Source: Enoplolaimus lenunculus (taxonomy: Eukaryota > Nematoda > Enoplea > Enoplida > Thoracostomopsidae). Taken from it: a stretch of DNA of 64,000 nucleotides. A program made the position numbers and the translations under genes. Below the pieces are notes generated by a model. The model did not search any database and was not told the origin of the DNA. It saw only the letters and a program-made list of their open reading frames with translations. Every line of letters begins with the position of its first letter. The first letter of the stretch is position 1. Below, piece after piece: positions 33,861 to 47,000 of this stretch. The stretch is from assembly GCA_030248215.1 (NCBI GenBank), contig JASANG010001789.1, forward strand, positions 27,501 through 91,500, given 5' to 3'.

Positions 33861-34284
33861 CCATGGGGTGAGGTCTGACAAATCGTAATTGTATTTGTCA
33901 GGTACAGGTATAATTGCCTTATGGCACATTTGTTAAGATTTTACCAGTTTCATTCTAAGAACCAATATTTAGTCGTTGTTGGGGCTGGCTGGTCCCACCG
34001 AAACGATATCTGTTTACACATGGCACTGTTTTAGTATGTAACATACGTATACGTACGTATGTGTTTGAGATGGAAGATTTTTGTACATCTTGTGTCTACA
34101 GGGGGACGTTGAGTGTTTTTGGACCACTTGAGATTTTGTTGAAATCTCACAGTGTGGCAACGTTTTGTTAAATTTTCGCTGTTGCTTTCTACTCACTGAG
34201 CTTAGTTTAGATTAATGTTGGGCGTTGTTTTTGAAGGTTAGCTTGCGAAATATGTAAATGGTTGACGAGTAGTATTGTGGGGTA

Positions 34285-34475
34285 TCACGACCGGTTCTGG
34301 CCCGGTAACTCGTCGTCGGACAACTGGTAATCCGCGAGTTTTTGTCGACTCGACAATTCGGCGGTCAGCATAGGCTTAGGCTTAGGATTAGGATTATGCT
34401 TAGATTTGGTCACAGGCTTTAGGAGACTGTTGGGAGACAAGTTATCAGGCGACGAATTGTTGGTAGATTCGCAGG
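34285..34475. mobile_element. Tel-D MITE copy 4
   Basis: A start near ATCACGACCGGTTCTGGCCC leads into CGACTCGACAATTCGGCGG, a TTAGGCTTAGGATTAGG core and an end with CAGGCGACGAATTGTTGG. Confidence 0.6.
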
Positions 34476-34782
34476 GTGGACCTGACCTGGTCTGCCTGGA
34501 ATTTCCGAACGGCACGCGTCCATAGCAAGTTTCAGTATGGTTCTTCACCGAACCACTGCGGTCGGGTCAGCTCAGTGGTTACAGCAGCAGACAGTGTAGT
34601 TTAAATTCTGCACCCTTTTCCATAGCTTTAGGGGCAAATGTTGCTCAATGAAAAACAGGGTTACGTGTTCTTAGGAATCAACACGACTTGCTTCGTCATC
34701 AAGTTTAGGCTTCGCGGAACAAGGCTCTGTAAAGTTACAGAAGTCTTGTGTTAGTTCTATGTGATTAATAATAGCGTTTTGC

Positions 34783-35202
34783 CAAGGTGCAACCGGAATT
34801 CCGATTCCGGCTTTGCATTCCGATTCAAAACGAGTTCCGAGTCCGATTTCGATTCCGGTTGTACAATCAATTGGATTCGGAATTTTTAAATTTTAATTAT
34901 TTTAATTCTATTTGTTGTGATATGTTGCATAAGAATTCTGTATCATTTATCTATTGAATTGCTTTCGATGAGTTAACTTATCAAGGTAAGCTTTACAGAA
35001 CCAAAAATCATCGCCAATTTGTTCGTGCGACGTTTTTGAAAACGGGTGCCAGCCAAACAGACACCCTAAACCAATATTATATCTGTTAAGACAAATTAGC
35101 CGTACAGTCACAAAATTTCTAGTTCCGATTCCGATTAGAATTCCGGTATAAATTTGCTCTTCCGATTCCGGCATATATAATCCAGTTCCGGTTTGCACCC
35201 TG
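34783..35202. mobile_element. HX copy 6 (divergent)
   Basis: Starts CAAGGTGCAACCGGAATTCC and ends GTTTGCACCCTG. The flanks GCGTTTTGC and GCGTTTGC look like a target duplication that has changed by one base. The core differs from copies 1-5, so it is an older subfamily. Confidence 0.75.
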
Positions 35203-35239
35203 GCGTTTGCTGACTTTGTGGCGTGCAACCGATCCGTTT

Positions 35240-35370
35240 TAGCGTAAGGGATACTTTTGATGACGTCCGGCGTCGTCCGTCACTGTGCGGTATTGTACGC
35301 AAATTACTAACGTATGATACCGTATAGTGACTGACGGTGACGCACAGCGTCGGCCGGCGCCACACAATGG
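35240..35370. mobile_element. CG-1 MITE copy 3
   Basis: GCGTAAGGGATACTTTTGAT, then GTCCGTCACTGTGCGGTATT, and an inverted GTGACTGACGGTGACGCAC. Confidence 0.65.
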
Positions 35371-36503
35371 ATTTGTCCCGGATTGCGTCTCAGTACAGAC
35401 GAGCATCTTTAGGCAAAAATGAGTGTCCCTGTCCTAGAGCGTCCTTGGATGTCAAATGCAACATGTAAGGTGTCCACGGGTGACATAAGTTTTAGCTATT
35501 GTCCTACTTTCAGGTTGCAGGGTGCAAAACGGAACTGAATTTTGCCTGGAATCGAGAGTGGAAATTTGAGGGATTATACTTTTTACATACATATGTACTG
35601 ATTAGTGTACATGTCGTAGGCCAATCTGCTATTAAGGCTAATTACAAATAGGCCTAGCCCAATCTGTTATTGTGAGCAAATAGCAGTTTGGCCTAGGCCA
35701 AATAGCGATTGTAAATTATAACAAACCATCAATGATGTTTAACGATGATTGGTTAACGTTAACGGTATTGCGTCGGAACCGGATATCACTTTCTTACCGG
35801 ATATTTAAACGGAATCCGGATGTGGTTTCGAGGCCAGTGACTCACACCGTTTTGATTGCGTCTAAGCCTACCACACCGTTATACTGTCTTATCAGTTCAA
35901 ATTTCAGATAACGATATATAGTATGTGTTTGTTTGACATTTTTTTACATGGGCAGTATATATACATATATAATATATATAATATATATGTATATACATAT
36001 ATTTAGACAGTACACAGTAAACACAACTCAAATATGATGTGTGCATCTTTGGCAACCCACGTATAAACTGTTTGTTTGACTATGATATCGGCTTTCATAT
36101 CTGAGTATTTTTTATGGAAAACTGATACGTATATTTTGAAATTTTCATATGGTTGATTATTCATTGTTGTTTACGTACTACAGTTGTTGTTTCGAAGAGG
36201 GTCAGATGACAATAATTTATATTTATATAGTGCGTAATATACTCCTCTGTCTTTGGGAAACTGTTTGGGGTGTCCCAGTATAGGATTATTTTCGAATCAG
36301 GGTCGTCGGTTGTATTTTTAAACATGGTAAATGGGATACTCGATTAGTTCTCTGCCACACTTTTGTGTATTATTTTGTGAAGCGTAAGTTTAGGGTTGGA
36401 CAGATGCTTATAAGCTGTATCGTAAATGGGAGTTGAGCAGACTGAGTTCTTCTAGCATTGTTTATCTGGTATAACTTACGTTTGTAGGCATATCTGTCCA
36501 GGA

Positions 36504-36919
36504 CAGGATGCAACCGGAATTCCGGTTCCGGTTCCGGCATTTTTTCACCTTCCGGTTCCGGTAAATTTTTACCGGATTTAAAAATTCCGGTATTATAATT
36601 TGGCCGTTTTCTTAACTTTGCTAATTTTTAAGAATCTCTTTTGAAAGCCACTTGTACTCCAAATATAAGCCAATGATGGTGGATTTTACTTCAGTCGATG
36701 ATGAAAATCTAAAATACAACAAATAAAATAAATACCTATGTTCGACTAAGGTTATTTCACAAATAATAGAGCGAAAAATAAGATTAAAATGAAATTTTTG
36801 GTGAAATGCATTTTTCACTTTCCGGTTCCGGTTCCGGTAAAATTTTCAAATTCCGGTTCCGGTAAAATTTTCAAATTCCGGTTCCGGTTCCGGTAAATTG
36901 TAATTCCGGTTGCACCCTG
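36504..36919 (+). mobile_element. HX copy 3, target duplication GTCCAGGA
   Basis: A 416-bp element with perfect 8-bp duplication at 36496-36503 and 36920-36927. It is longer than copy 1 mainly through extra GGTTCC hexamers near the right end. Confidence 0.92.
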
Positions 36920-37446
36920 GTCCAGGAGTTAAAAAAATAATCAACTATTTGGTGGCATTGCCTGGAATGGTTGCACAATTGTTTCTATTGCCGTTTTCGT
37001 TTCTGATTATTGACTAATTGAACAACACACTGTTAAGTTTAGGGGCATTCGATGATCGTGCAGCCAAGAACGTGTCGTCAGACATTAGCTTATATGGTAT
37101 AAACTTGTATAAGTTGAGGTAAATATTCAGAGAACACTTTCCATATAGTTCTAATTCACGAGTGACGCGTATAAAATTGGTGTCGCCGTTCGAACAGGGC
37201 AGCATTGAGAATGTTATCACTATATAATATATGTATGTATATATATGTATATATACGTTTTTCAGGACCAAATTTTGTATTGAACTGTACCTATATTTTA
37301 TCATATCATTTATAATTGCATTGTCAACACGGGTTTAACTCGACTGATATTTTATAACAGTTTACTCTCTGTTTACTATCGATATTTGACTATATTGACT
37401 TGGAGTTAACCATATTCGTTATTATTTCTACTATTGGCGGAGTGTT

Positions 37447-37705
37447 ATTGGCAGATAAACAGCTTTAATCGTGCTTATTTTGACCGATTTCCATTGGCCA
37501 CTGTGGTTTCGAGCGAAACGATTGTTTGGTTTTGATTGGGCGGTCGATACGTTCGTCTTGTATTAAAGACACTGCCGATATATGATTGGTTCATTGTGTT
37601 TGTCAGCGAAGCCAGGCTGCTCAGTTTTGTTTTAGTAACGTTTGCCATTGGTTGATTGTTGTTTAGAAGCAGAAACGTACCACTACTGCGTAGTAACCGT
37701 ATTGG
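37447..37705 (+). promoter_or_regulatory. Cluster of six ATTGG (inverted CCAAT) boxes upstream of the Ig gene
   Basis: ATTGG occurs at 37447, 37493, 37535, 37585, 37647 and 37701, all in one orientation, within 260 bases and just upstream of the start codon at 37810. The spacing of about 40-60 bases is fairly regular. Reverse CCAAT boxes bind NF-Y, and clusters in proximal promoters are well known. No TATA box is evident. The role is inferred from position only. Confidence 0.45.
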
Positions 37706-37809
37706 CTGATTTTGTTGAGCACGTAATCACAAAGTTTATCGTCGAAGCCGTACAGTTTTGGGCTCGAAACAGTTTAATTAGCTTTTGTAACATTTATTCG
37801 GTGTCAAAA

Positions 37810-37972
37810 ATGCAAACAGCTGGAGTGTTATTCGTTACTGTTGTATTGGTGCTTGTGCCAGACTTAATCTCAGGTGAGCGGAATATATGTGGGACACGAG
37901 TGATTTGTTTGGATTTTAGTAGACGGTGTTCCTTCTTTGTTTTTGTGTCATTCTTCTTTAGCCTCAGTTTAA

Positions 37973-38025
<53 letters not shown>

Positions 38026-41000
38026 TACATACAAATATATGTATATACTTAAATCTGATTTTTGTCCAAAAAATTTCAGGTCAACGTGCTGGCGATCAAA
38101 TGTTCAGCACAGGCGGTTCGGCGCCTCAAGTCAAAATCAGTGAAGAACCGTACGAAGTAGCCGGTGTGACACCGTTAACGACCATTCAATGGATCGAACC
38201 GGTCACTAAGCCGATCTATTGCGTCTCGGAAGGCGCAGTATCGCTGGCGTTCTGGTGCGTCGACTGTAACGCAACCGCGTCGCCTGGCGATCGACAACTG
38301 ATCACAGCGCTCGATTCGCGCGCAGTCGATCAGTCGTCGGTCGCTCGACGTCCAGTGTTGAAATTGCGCGATTTTGCCGTTAACGGCTCGGCTGCGAACG
38401 GTAAAATACTCGCATGCAACGCGACATATCAAGATACAGCAACAGGCGAAACGCGCGTTGCAATCGCACGCGCTCGCATCGTCGTTCAGTACGTCGGCAA
38501 ACCGACAATACTGAACGCGGCGAATAAAGCGCCAGTGTGCGATAACGACAACAGCGCCATCGGTCGCGTAAGCGCCAATGCCGCTGCGGTCGGTATTGCG
38601 CCGACAACGCGATCTGGATGTCGGTTTTATATGCAAACGCTCGGTGTGAATAACGGCGGCACGTCGCTTCAGTTGAAGTGCCGCGTCGACGCTAATCCAC
38701 CAGCATCGATGTACACATGGTACGTGTCGGGCGTACGAATGCAAACATCCGAGTCGTTGGCTGTCACACGCGATATGCTCGATCAAACGATCGCGTGTAG
38801 CGCTCAAAACGCGCTACAGATTGAAAAAATGTCAGATCAGGTCCGCATTGCTGCGTGGAGTAAGTTGCGATTGTTGCGGCGACAGTTGATGTCGTGTATA
38901 TACACAGTCGATTTTGATTTCGCATTCTGGTGTTCAAATTTTCTACAATTTTTTATTGCCCAAAAGGATTTTATTTGAAAACTTAAAGCAATGGATGGTT
39001 CGTAGCGTTCATCAGATACGTAAGTTCCCAACAAAGTTTTCAAGGCTTAGATGATGTACAACTTACTGAGAAATATATATGTAGAAAGTTAGTGCTGAGG
39101 ACGCAGCGAATCCATGAGTTATAATTGTTTAGTCTACTGGTTCGTTGTTAGCATATAGGGCCGTTAGTTTGTTTGAAAGTTCTGTAGGTAAGTAAGTACT
39201 ATTGTCTGTAGTGATTATTGCTGCGTTTTGACAGTATATCTCATGCATTTGAGATATTTTGTCAGTGCTGTAGCCATTAAAGCGTCAGTCACACGCGCAG
39301 GTTTATGCAGCGAGAAGTTGCACTTGCAGCTGCAAGATATTTTATTGATGGGTTTTCGAACAAATGATGCAACTGCAAGATTTCGCTGCAAAAACTGGCA
39401 CGCACTAGTTGCTGCTGCAACATTATTTGTGTCAAAAATTTAGACAGGCAAAATGTAGGGACAAGTTGTGTTAATGTGTTTACGAACAGAACTTGCAGCT
39501 GAAACTATTCGCTGCAAAAACTTTCTCGTGTGAATGAAGTTTTGAAGCTTAAATGATGGCTGATGTTGTTTTAGTTACCCCGCGTGTGCGTCCGCTCAAT
39601 TTCAACACACACCTACAAGAAGGCAATCGTGTCAAACGGATCGGTTCGTCGACTCGCCTCGAATGCGCCGGAGACGGAAATCCACGGCCGGTTATTCGAT
39701 GGTTTCAAGGTTTGGCGGATGGCCGACTGTTGAACGCGAGTTGTGCTGAAGGCCCGAGTGGCACGTCGGAGTTGTACAACGGTGGCGGAAGCAGTGACGC
39801 GTTGTTGAGACAGCAACAGCAATTGACACAGCAGTATCCGGATGATGCGACGGGGATGCAACAACAACAAACAAATACTTATGTAAGGGCTCATGTTCTC
39901 AAATCCGTATAGCACCTATCACAAGTTAGTAATAGGTTTTCAAACTGACGAACTGCTGCAATTGCCGATCTCAAAATTTGTACAGAAGTAGAGGAAATCG
40001 AATGCAATGCTGAATTTTAGAACTCCGAATTCTTTGGTTCGAAAGTTACAAGACCTATCATCAACTGGTGATAGGTGCTACACATATTTGAGAATACGAG
40101 CTTAGGTTGGAAGTGTGTTTTTGTCTCTAAAGCTCATAAGGTTTCGCGGTGTATTCATTTACGTATCTTGTAGTACCAAAACATACGGTATATTGAGCCA
40201 TTGTAGCGAAAAGTTTACATGGCGGCTGTGTTGCTCAGTGGTTAGACCGGCGGACCAGTAATCAGTACGTCGTGGGTTCGAACCTCACCGTATGAGCAGT
40301 AAAATTTTCGTGAAGGGCTCGGCTCTGACCAGTCAAGATTTTAGGGGAAATTGGAAAGGGTTGGGGGCTGGAATGCAGATAGAGTGACCGAGTTTTTTTA
40401 ACACGAAGGGCAGGTGCTATTGTTAAGGAATCGCCGAACGCCACTGGGAGCGTAAGTGTTGAGCTAGCTGGCTAGGCCGTACAAAATTTCAATATGGATC
40501 GTTCATCATAGCAAGATGAAGAATAGAGTATAGTTTCCGCAGACGGGCGCTTAACGGAAAAGAGCGCAATCATGTTGCTACGTCCGGTGTATCCGGTAGT
40601 AGTTAAGATATATCCGTGAGAAACAATAATATTTTAGTATCGTCAAGACTCATTTTCAACGGCAACATACAGACTGGTAAGCTGTCGTGATAAATTTGCC
40701 TAGCCACATAGAGACAAGCGTTTCAGTAGAAACCCATCCTTCTCAAATGTTACTTGCTTTAGATAATTTTAGATTTTGAGTCTAGTGTTGATAGTTAGAC
40801 GCTTGACAACATTAACTATTGATGGCTGGGTTGTAGAGACATGGCTTAGGTTGACCTCTTCTCGCTTATATCAATGGCAGGTACAAACTTACTGCTGATG
40901 TAGGTTTTCGGCGGCGTCAACTATGTGTTTTTGAAGCTCAAAATTGTGGATTTGACGCACACCATTATTGGCTTATGTGGACATATCAAAATCTCAGTTT

Positions 41001-44000
41001 TAACCCTATGATAACCACTAAGGGGGCGCTGTACTTGTCGTGGTGCCATGCATTAATACACGTGCGTCGTGGTACGCTGACGGACGTCGCTTAGCGTCAT
41101 CAAAAGTATAGCGCCAACTTTGAACTAAAGTTAGAAAATTTTGCAATTTCCCATTGCGGTCGTGTTTATTTTCGCTATTGGGAAATTGGAATTCAAAATT
41201 GCTAGTCAAATTCCTAGTACGTTTTATAAAATGTTTCAATTTACCTATAGATCAAATTTCGTGTTTTCAATTTCCCACTGCTACCCTTTTTTCAAACTCA
41301 AGTTGGAAAAAGGCGTTTTTGATTTCCACAAGCCGGGCGCAAATTAATGTGGATGACGCATTAAAATGTGACTTACGTTAAAGTTATACATGTCTCTGAA
41401 CTCAGCCATTGTCTTTAGTTCTGGAGCGTTATGTCGCATGGTTATATATTATGAATGAGTAGACATGGATAAATGATATTTTTCTCAAAAAATAATTTTG
41501 TCCGTAAAAATTACACCCCTCACACAAGATTTTGCGTCCGGTTGAAGTCTTTCTCCACTCTGTCGGATCCTGTCACTGCTCAGATGATGTGAATCATTGT
41601 CTGTCCGATCCTTTTACGTAAGTAAGTGCTGTTTGTAATGTTTAAAAAAGAAGTTTGCACAGCAGCAATGTTTTGTTATGTGGTGAAGCCGTTTTAAATC
41701 TTTCGGTTTTGGGTCCATGGTACCGTATGCCTCGGCACCCTCTGGCACGGGTTCCGGCACCTTGTCTGGCCCGGTGCCGAGCTTCGACCTCGGGACATCT
41801 CCAATATTGATTTTCTTAACAATGATGTGTTTCTAAGACTTTAGCATGAACTATGTACACAAACACATTTCAGCTAACCAACGGATCACGGAGAGTGAAA
41901 CAGCTAACAAGATTGGTGAGCAGCTAACATAGCCTTCACTTGAATAGCACAAAATATTTCACTTCTAAATGTCTTTAAACTATCGTTTTTCTAGACTGTA
42001 TAGACGCAGTGGGCTGATTTTATTTCGGGCGAAGGGTGCATGAAGTTTGGATCTTTTCTGTTATTCGTCTCCATTCCTGCGTTGCGGTTGCCCTGCAATG
42101 GTTGGATTTTGATAATTTTTGCATATTTGACCTTCTGGTTCGTCGTCACTTCATTTTGCGTTAGAGGCTGAAATTTGAATTTTTTAAAAAAGTCGATTTT
42201 GTTTAATTGTATCTTTGTCGGCGACATGTCTTTTATCCACTAAACGACGACTCGGAATGCTAAGTTTGTTGTTTTACTTAGGGTGGTGCTGTACTTGTCG
42301 TGGGGCGCCATCCGTCAACATACGATATTGGACGCAATTGAGCCTAAAAACTTCGTTGTCATTCGGCGCAATCCGTGCAACGGCGGTCATGTCCAATGTC
42401 ACACGCTGACGTACGGCGCCACACGACAAGTATAATAGCGCTACCCTTACGGTGCATGCAAGATCGCCTGGAGTCGACAATGAATTTCGTTAACGCAGAC
42501 TTTTAACCAACTTGACGCAGTGGTGAAACACTGTTCGAGTACTTCATAATCGTTATCAAAGATTAGGGCATTCTATAAGCAAGACCCGTTCTGTAAACTT
42601 TCGAATCAGTGAGTGGTGAGGTTTAAAATTCAGCACTTTTTCGCCATGATGATAAATGCTATATGTGCACGTTTTATGACAAACAGGTTAGTTTCCGTTC
42701 TTAATCAGTGTGAGCAGACTTGTGCAGTTCCAGTCATAGGCTATTACTCAATTTACCAAACACCAGGGCACTGATTGATTGGATATATGGTGATGGTTTT
42801 GGTTTTAAGCAGCGTTCCAACAGGAACTAAATTTCGCAGGAACCGGAACAGGAACAAGAGCCGGAATATGGAATAATTTTCATCGCGGTGGACTTTTTTA
42901 GAAAACTTATCAAAAATGGCTTCAAGGAACATTTCAGCTATTTCATCATCAAATTTTGCGAAAACACGTCAGAAAGAGTTTATTAACAAAATTGGACTAA
43001 ACAAAATTGGACTGATTGCAAAAGACTCATTTCGAAATAACAATTTTTCAAAGACAACGTTTCCAATATTTAAATGATTATAAATAATTTTCCACAGAAC
43101 CGTAAAACATTCCGGTTCCTGCATCTTTGACCGGGGGCAAAGGAACATGAACAAGAATTGCATTTTTGCAGGAAGTCCGGCCGGAACAGCAATTCCGGTT
43201 GAACCATGGTTTTAAGCATACAAATATTTATTGTACTGAAGTAGGGTTTGACTAAATATTCGACTTTGGCAAAAAATTGCCATGAGACACTGGAGTTTTT
43301 GCATTGCCCGATATTTATTGCTGAAATGTGTAACATAACTTAGCATTAAACTGGTGTAAATAACCAAAATTATAATATTTCACTATGACGGTTGTTCAAA
43401 CTGACGGAAATCAGTATTCCGGGATACGTATCCGGCGGCTTCGGTATTTTTGAGTATCCATATCCGGTACGCAGCACAGCATCTACCTTGATTGAAGGGC
43501 GAACTGTTTGCTTAATATGTTCACCTTACATTAATTAGTTAATAATTAAATTTATAAATTTCAACTAGAGTTGCATCCGCATCCGGATATTTAGGTTATT
43601 CCGCGTATTTTCGCCGGAAAATTCCGGGTCAGGGTGTTTTTTAAATGTTGCAATTCTAATTTTATCTTCATCTGAAGACTTAGAATTGACCTGAAAACTT
43701 TGTTCAAATTTTAACGTTTGATAATCACACCGCCGAAATTTCAATGAAACAAATCTCAGTTGAAGAATTCAACTGACATCGAATATTGTGAACTGCAGTT
43801 TCAAGCAAGAATTTGAATTTGGGTTGACCCGACCAGAGTGTAATTTTCACCGTTTTGTTTTAATTTTCGCTTCTTCTACCCTAATTACTGGCGCTTAAGA
43901 GCTCTCAGACGGTGGTTTGGTGAAATGCGTTTTTGCAGAAGGTGTGCATGTAATTGGGGCGGATTGTCGGCATACGCACAAAACAAAGCTTTCTTTCGCT

Positions 44001-47000
44001 GGAAGTAACCGTTTTTAGGCGTGTGGTTCAGCATATTGTCATTGCTTTCCTTTCATTGCATGATTCGGATAAGAAACGTTTCAACCCTAGCGTTTGTAAT
44101 CTATATTTGGACATCCACAGTTGACAAACAGGTGTAGTATATGTAGTTAAAAATTGAGTATATGGGACTATATATATATGCTAAACATAGTAGGGATGTG
44201 CCGGTACCAGTTGCCGATGCAGATGCCGATTCCAACGTTAGAGCATCGTGCTTAATGAACAGATAGGATACTACATTACATCATTATGGGAAGACTTAAA
44301 CCCTAACAATCATTAACGATTATAATTTTTATAAGAACGGTTCATTTTAATTTGTTTTTTCAAACACAACCACAAGATCGATAACAGTGTCCTTGATCAG
44401 ACACACTGCTATGCGCCCAGAAATGAAATTGATAGCATTCCAACTGACAGTTATGATTGTGCTATAAGTATCGGCAAAAAATCGGCAATTTCGTTGCAGT
44501 GCCGGCGCCGATACTCACGAAAAGATGCCGCTTAAGCGGCACATCCCTACATATTAAGCTGAAGTGGATGTAAAGATATGTTTCAGATTTTGGCCAAAGT
44601 CAACACAATGTCAAGTTAATAGTGACGGTTCAAAGTATACTTGGATTGAATCATTGCTTGTAATTAGAGCCCCATTCATACGCGCAAGTTTATACTGCAA
44701 GAACGAGCTGCTGCAAATTTTTGTTTGGATGTTAATAAAAGTTACAGCCGCAAATTGTCGACGCAAAAACTTGCACGTGTGAATGGAACTAAAAGCCATC
44801 TGAATGTTTCGAAGAATTTTATTTTTGATTTCTCTCTGCAAAAAGTGTTGCATGATGGTTTTGTTTCAGTTTGCATGTTTTTCTTTTTAATTTAAGGGCG
44901 TTCGATCTGGATGTACATTGACATGGGACGATTACACGAAAGAAGGCAGTTACTGGTGTGCGGCGTGTAATCAAATTGCAGCCGACGATTTGTTTTGTGT
45001 TCCGACGTACGGCCGAATCCCAGATGGAGCACCGAAAGTCCAGATACAAGGTGAGCCGCCAAAGTGTGTTTTGCGTAGAGCCGGTTTGTGCATATTAAAG
45101 GCTGCGATCGCCGCTTCTGTTACGTTCTCTTTTTACGTCATCCGATGACGTCTGCAGTAGCATAGCAAGCGCTATCAATTGTTTTTTCACGATCCACAGG
45201 TATATTGTAAAAATTATACAATAAAACAAACATTGACATTTTAAAGTTTCGAAGATGTTATTATTTTTCTGCCAACTCTGTTGAGACAAACAGTTTTATT
45301 CACCGAATTATTGAAAATTTTGAAAATTTTATAAAAAAATTAGCGGACGCAAAAAATTTTTTTAGGTTTTGGATGAATTTTGTTTTCTATTAGAATTGAA
45401 CAGTGGCATCATATTTATAATAGCTATGAACATTCACGATTTTTACTTGATTTACAACCAATTTAAGTATTGCAATTGCAAAAATTCAAGTTTCATTTGG
45501 ATGGCAATTGTAATCAATTATTTCGTTGAAAATCACAGATTTTAAAACAGCATAGCACTATCCTGACTCGCAGTGACTAGTTTCAGGCCGGCCGGAATGG
45601 ATCGATTTCACACCGGAACCGATAGTCGATGAATTTGGCGAGCGCATACTGACAGATCAGGTTAAGCTTCCGGCCCGATTTTGTGCAAATCCGCGTCCGA
45701 ACAAAATCTACTGGACTGTTGATGATCAAATTGTTCGCCCTGGACAGCGTGTCGAAAATTATGTCGCACTTCCGCCAAAAGAGGTTAGCGCTGGGGATAA
45801 ATAAATGAGTTAAGAATGAATGAAAATATCAAACATATTTTTATTTGATTTTGTTTTTAATAAAAAAATAAGGTAATAAATATTGAGATCTTGAAAGATA
45901 TTTTCAACTATGGGTAGCGCCGAATCATCAAATCATCAACTAGTAGTAGGGTTTCAAACAAGCGAGCTGTGGCATCTGTTGACTTGTATATTTAAAAAGA
46001 ATGAGGTTATTTTATGCGTAAGAAATGCGCTAAGTTTCTAACATGATAGTTCGTTAGTTATCAAGATATAACAGCGCCTTGATTTGGACTTTATTTTAGA
46101 TTTTCACGCTGGGCGTAGCCCGGATTTCAGAAAGCATGGGTGGCGTTCTATAAAAATTTCGACGGATGGGATTCTTGACTTGGTCTAACAACCCCTGCAC
46201 AAAACCCCTAAGGGACAGTGTTTGACACATAAAACCCACCCATGGCTACACTCGTGGTTTACACATTTTGCGAATTATTTTAATTGTTTAGTTTCTCATC
46301 AACGGTTTTTTAATTGTTTTTTACAGAATACATCATTTCCAAATTGTTTCGAAATGGTACTGGAATTAGATCCAGTTGGTGCGAGCGATCATATGAAAGT
46401 GTTCAAATTGATTGCAGAAAATTCAGAAGGAACTATGGAACGAGAAGTCGATTTGAATTCAGTTCACGGTAAGCTAAAATGAGCGTGAAGCTATAATTTT
46501 AACAGTTTTAATGGTTTCTGGCGTTGTGCTCTCTGTGTCATCGTACGCAAATTGCCGTGTTGCACCAGATGACATCGCGAATAAATTTGCAAATAAAAAT
46601 GTTTTTGATTCGCCGTGCGGGATTGTGATGTAAGTATAGCGGCGCCGTCCTAAAAATGGGTATTAGATAGGATGGCACCAAACCAACGGTTTAGTCGGTT
46701 CCGGATTTCAAACCATTATCAGTTTGTCGAATTCGAATCGTAAACATACAGTTTTCCGAATCTGAAACCGTATCCGAACTTTTGCTGAAACGTTGCTTTT
46801 TACACGAGTCAGTTGCCTTCTTGCCTGTCTCCGATGGGCGTTTTATCGGTTGCTTTGCATCAGCAAGGTCTGTTGAAACCTTGCGCACTGTCCCCCACAT
46901 TATTTTTTATACTTAACGCTTTGTACCTGGTGCGATTGTTTAATTTCAGGCCATCAATCTGACTCGAATTCTCCCGCAAATATTCCGCTTGCAATTGGAC

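Larger units (their letters stand above)
18183..37446. other. 19-kb region without a convincing gene
   Basis: The open frames here are short and either repetitive or without family character. Possible but unconvincing coding stretches are at 19563-19660 on the minus strand and 19990-20080, 28321-28605 and 29340-29681 on the plus strand. From about 22 to 37 kb the plus strand is T- and G-rich with few C, like the introns of the Ig gene. It could therefore be a transcribed 5' non-coding part of that gene. Repeats are listed separately. Confidence 0.5.

Noticed and set aside
36621-36818. A 65-codon frame seen also at 59054-59251
   Set aside because: Both lie in the conserved core of hAT-like MITEs in opposite orientation. 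The similarity reflects the element, not a gene; there is no transposase motif.
38175-38807. 210-codon open frame on the minus strand
   Set aside because: It is the shadow of the 780-base Ig exon on the plus strand, which has splice sites, phase and Ig-domain pattern. The CpG-rich composition keeps the other strand open.
40222-40296. Functional tRNA gene
   Set aside because: A and B boxes are good and the T arm pairs, but I could not build a matching acceptor stem or anticodon arm, and the sequence runs on into repeat-like DNA, so a SINE is more likely.
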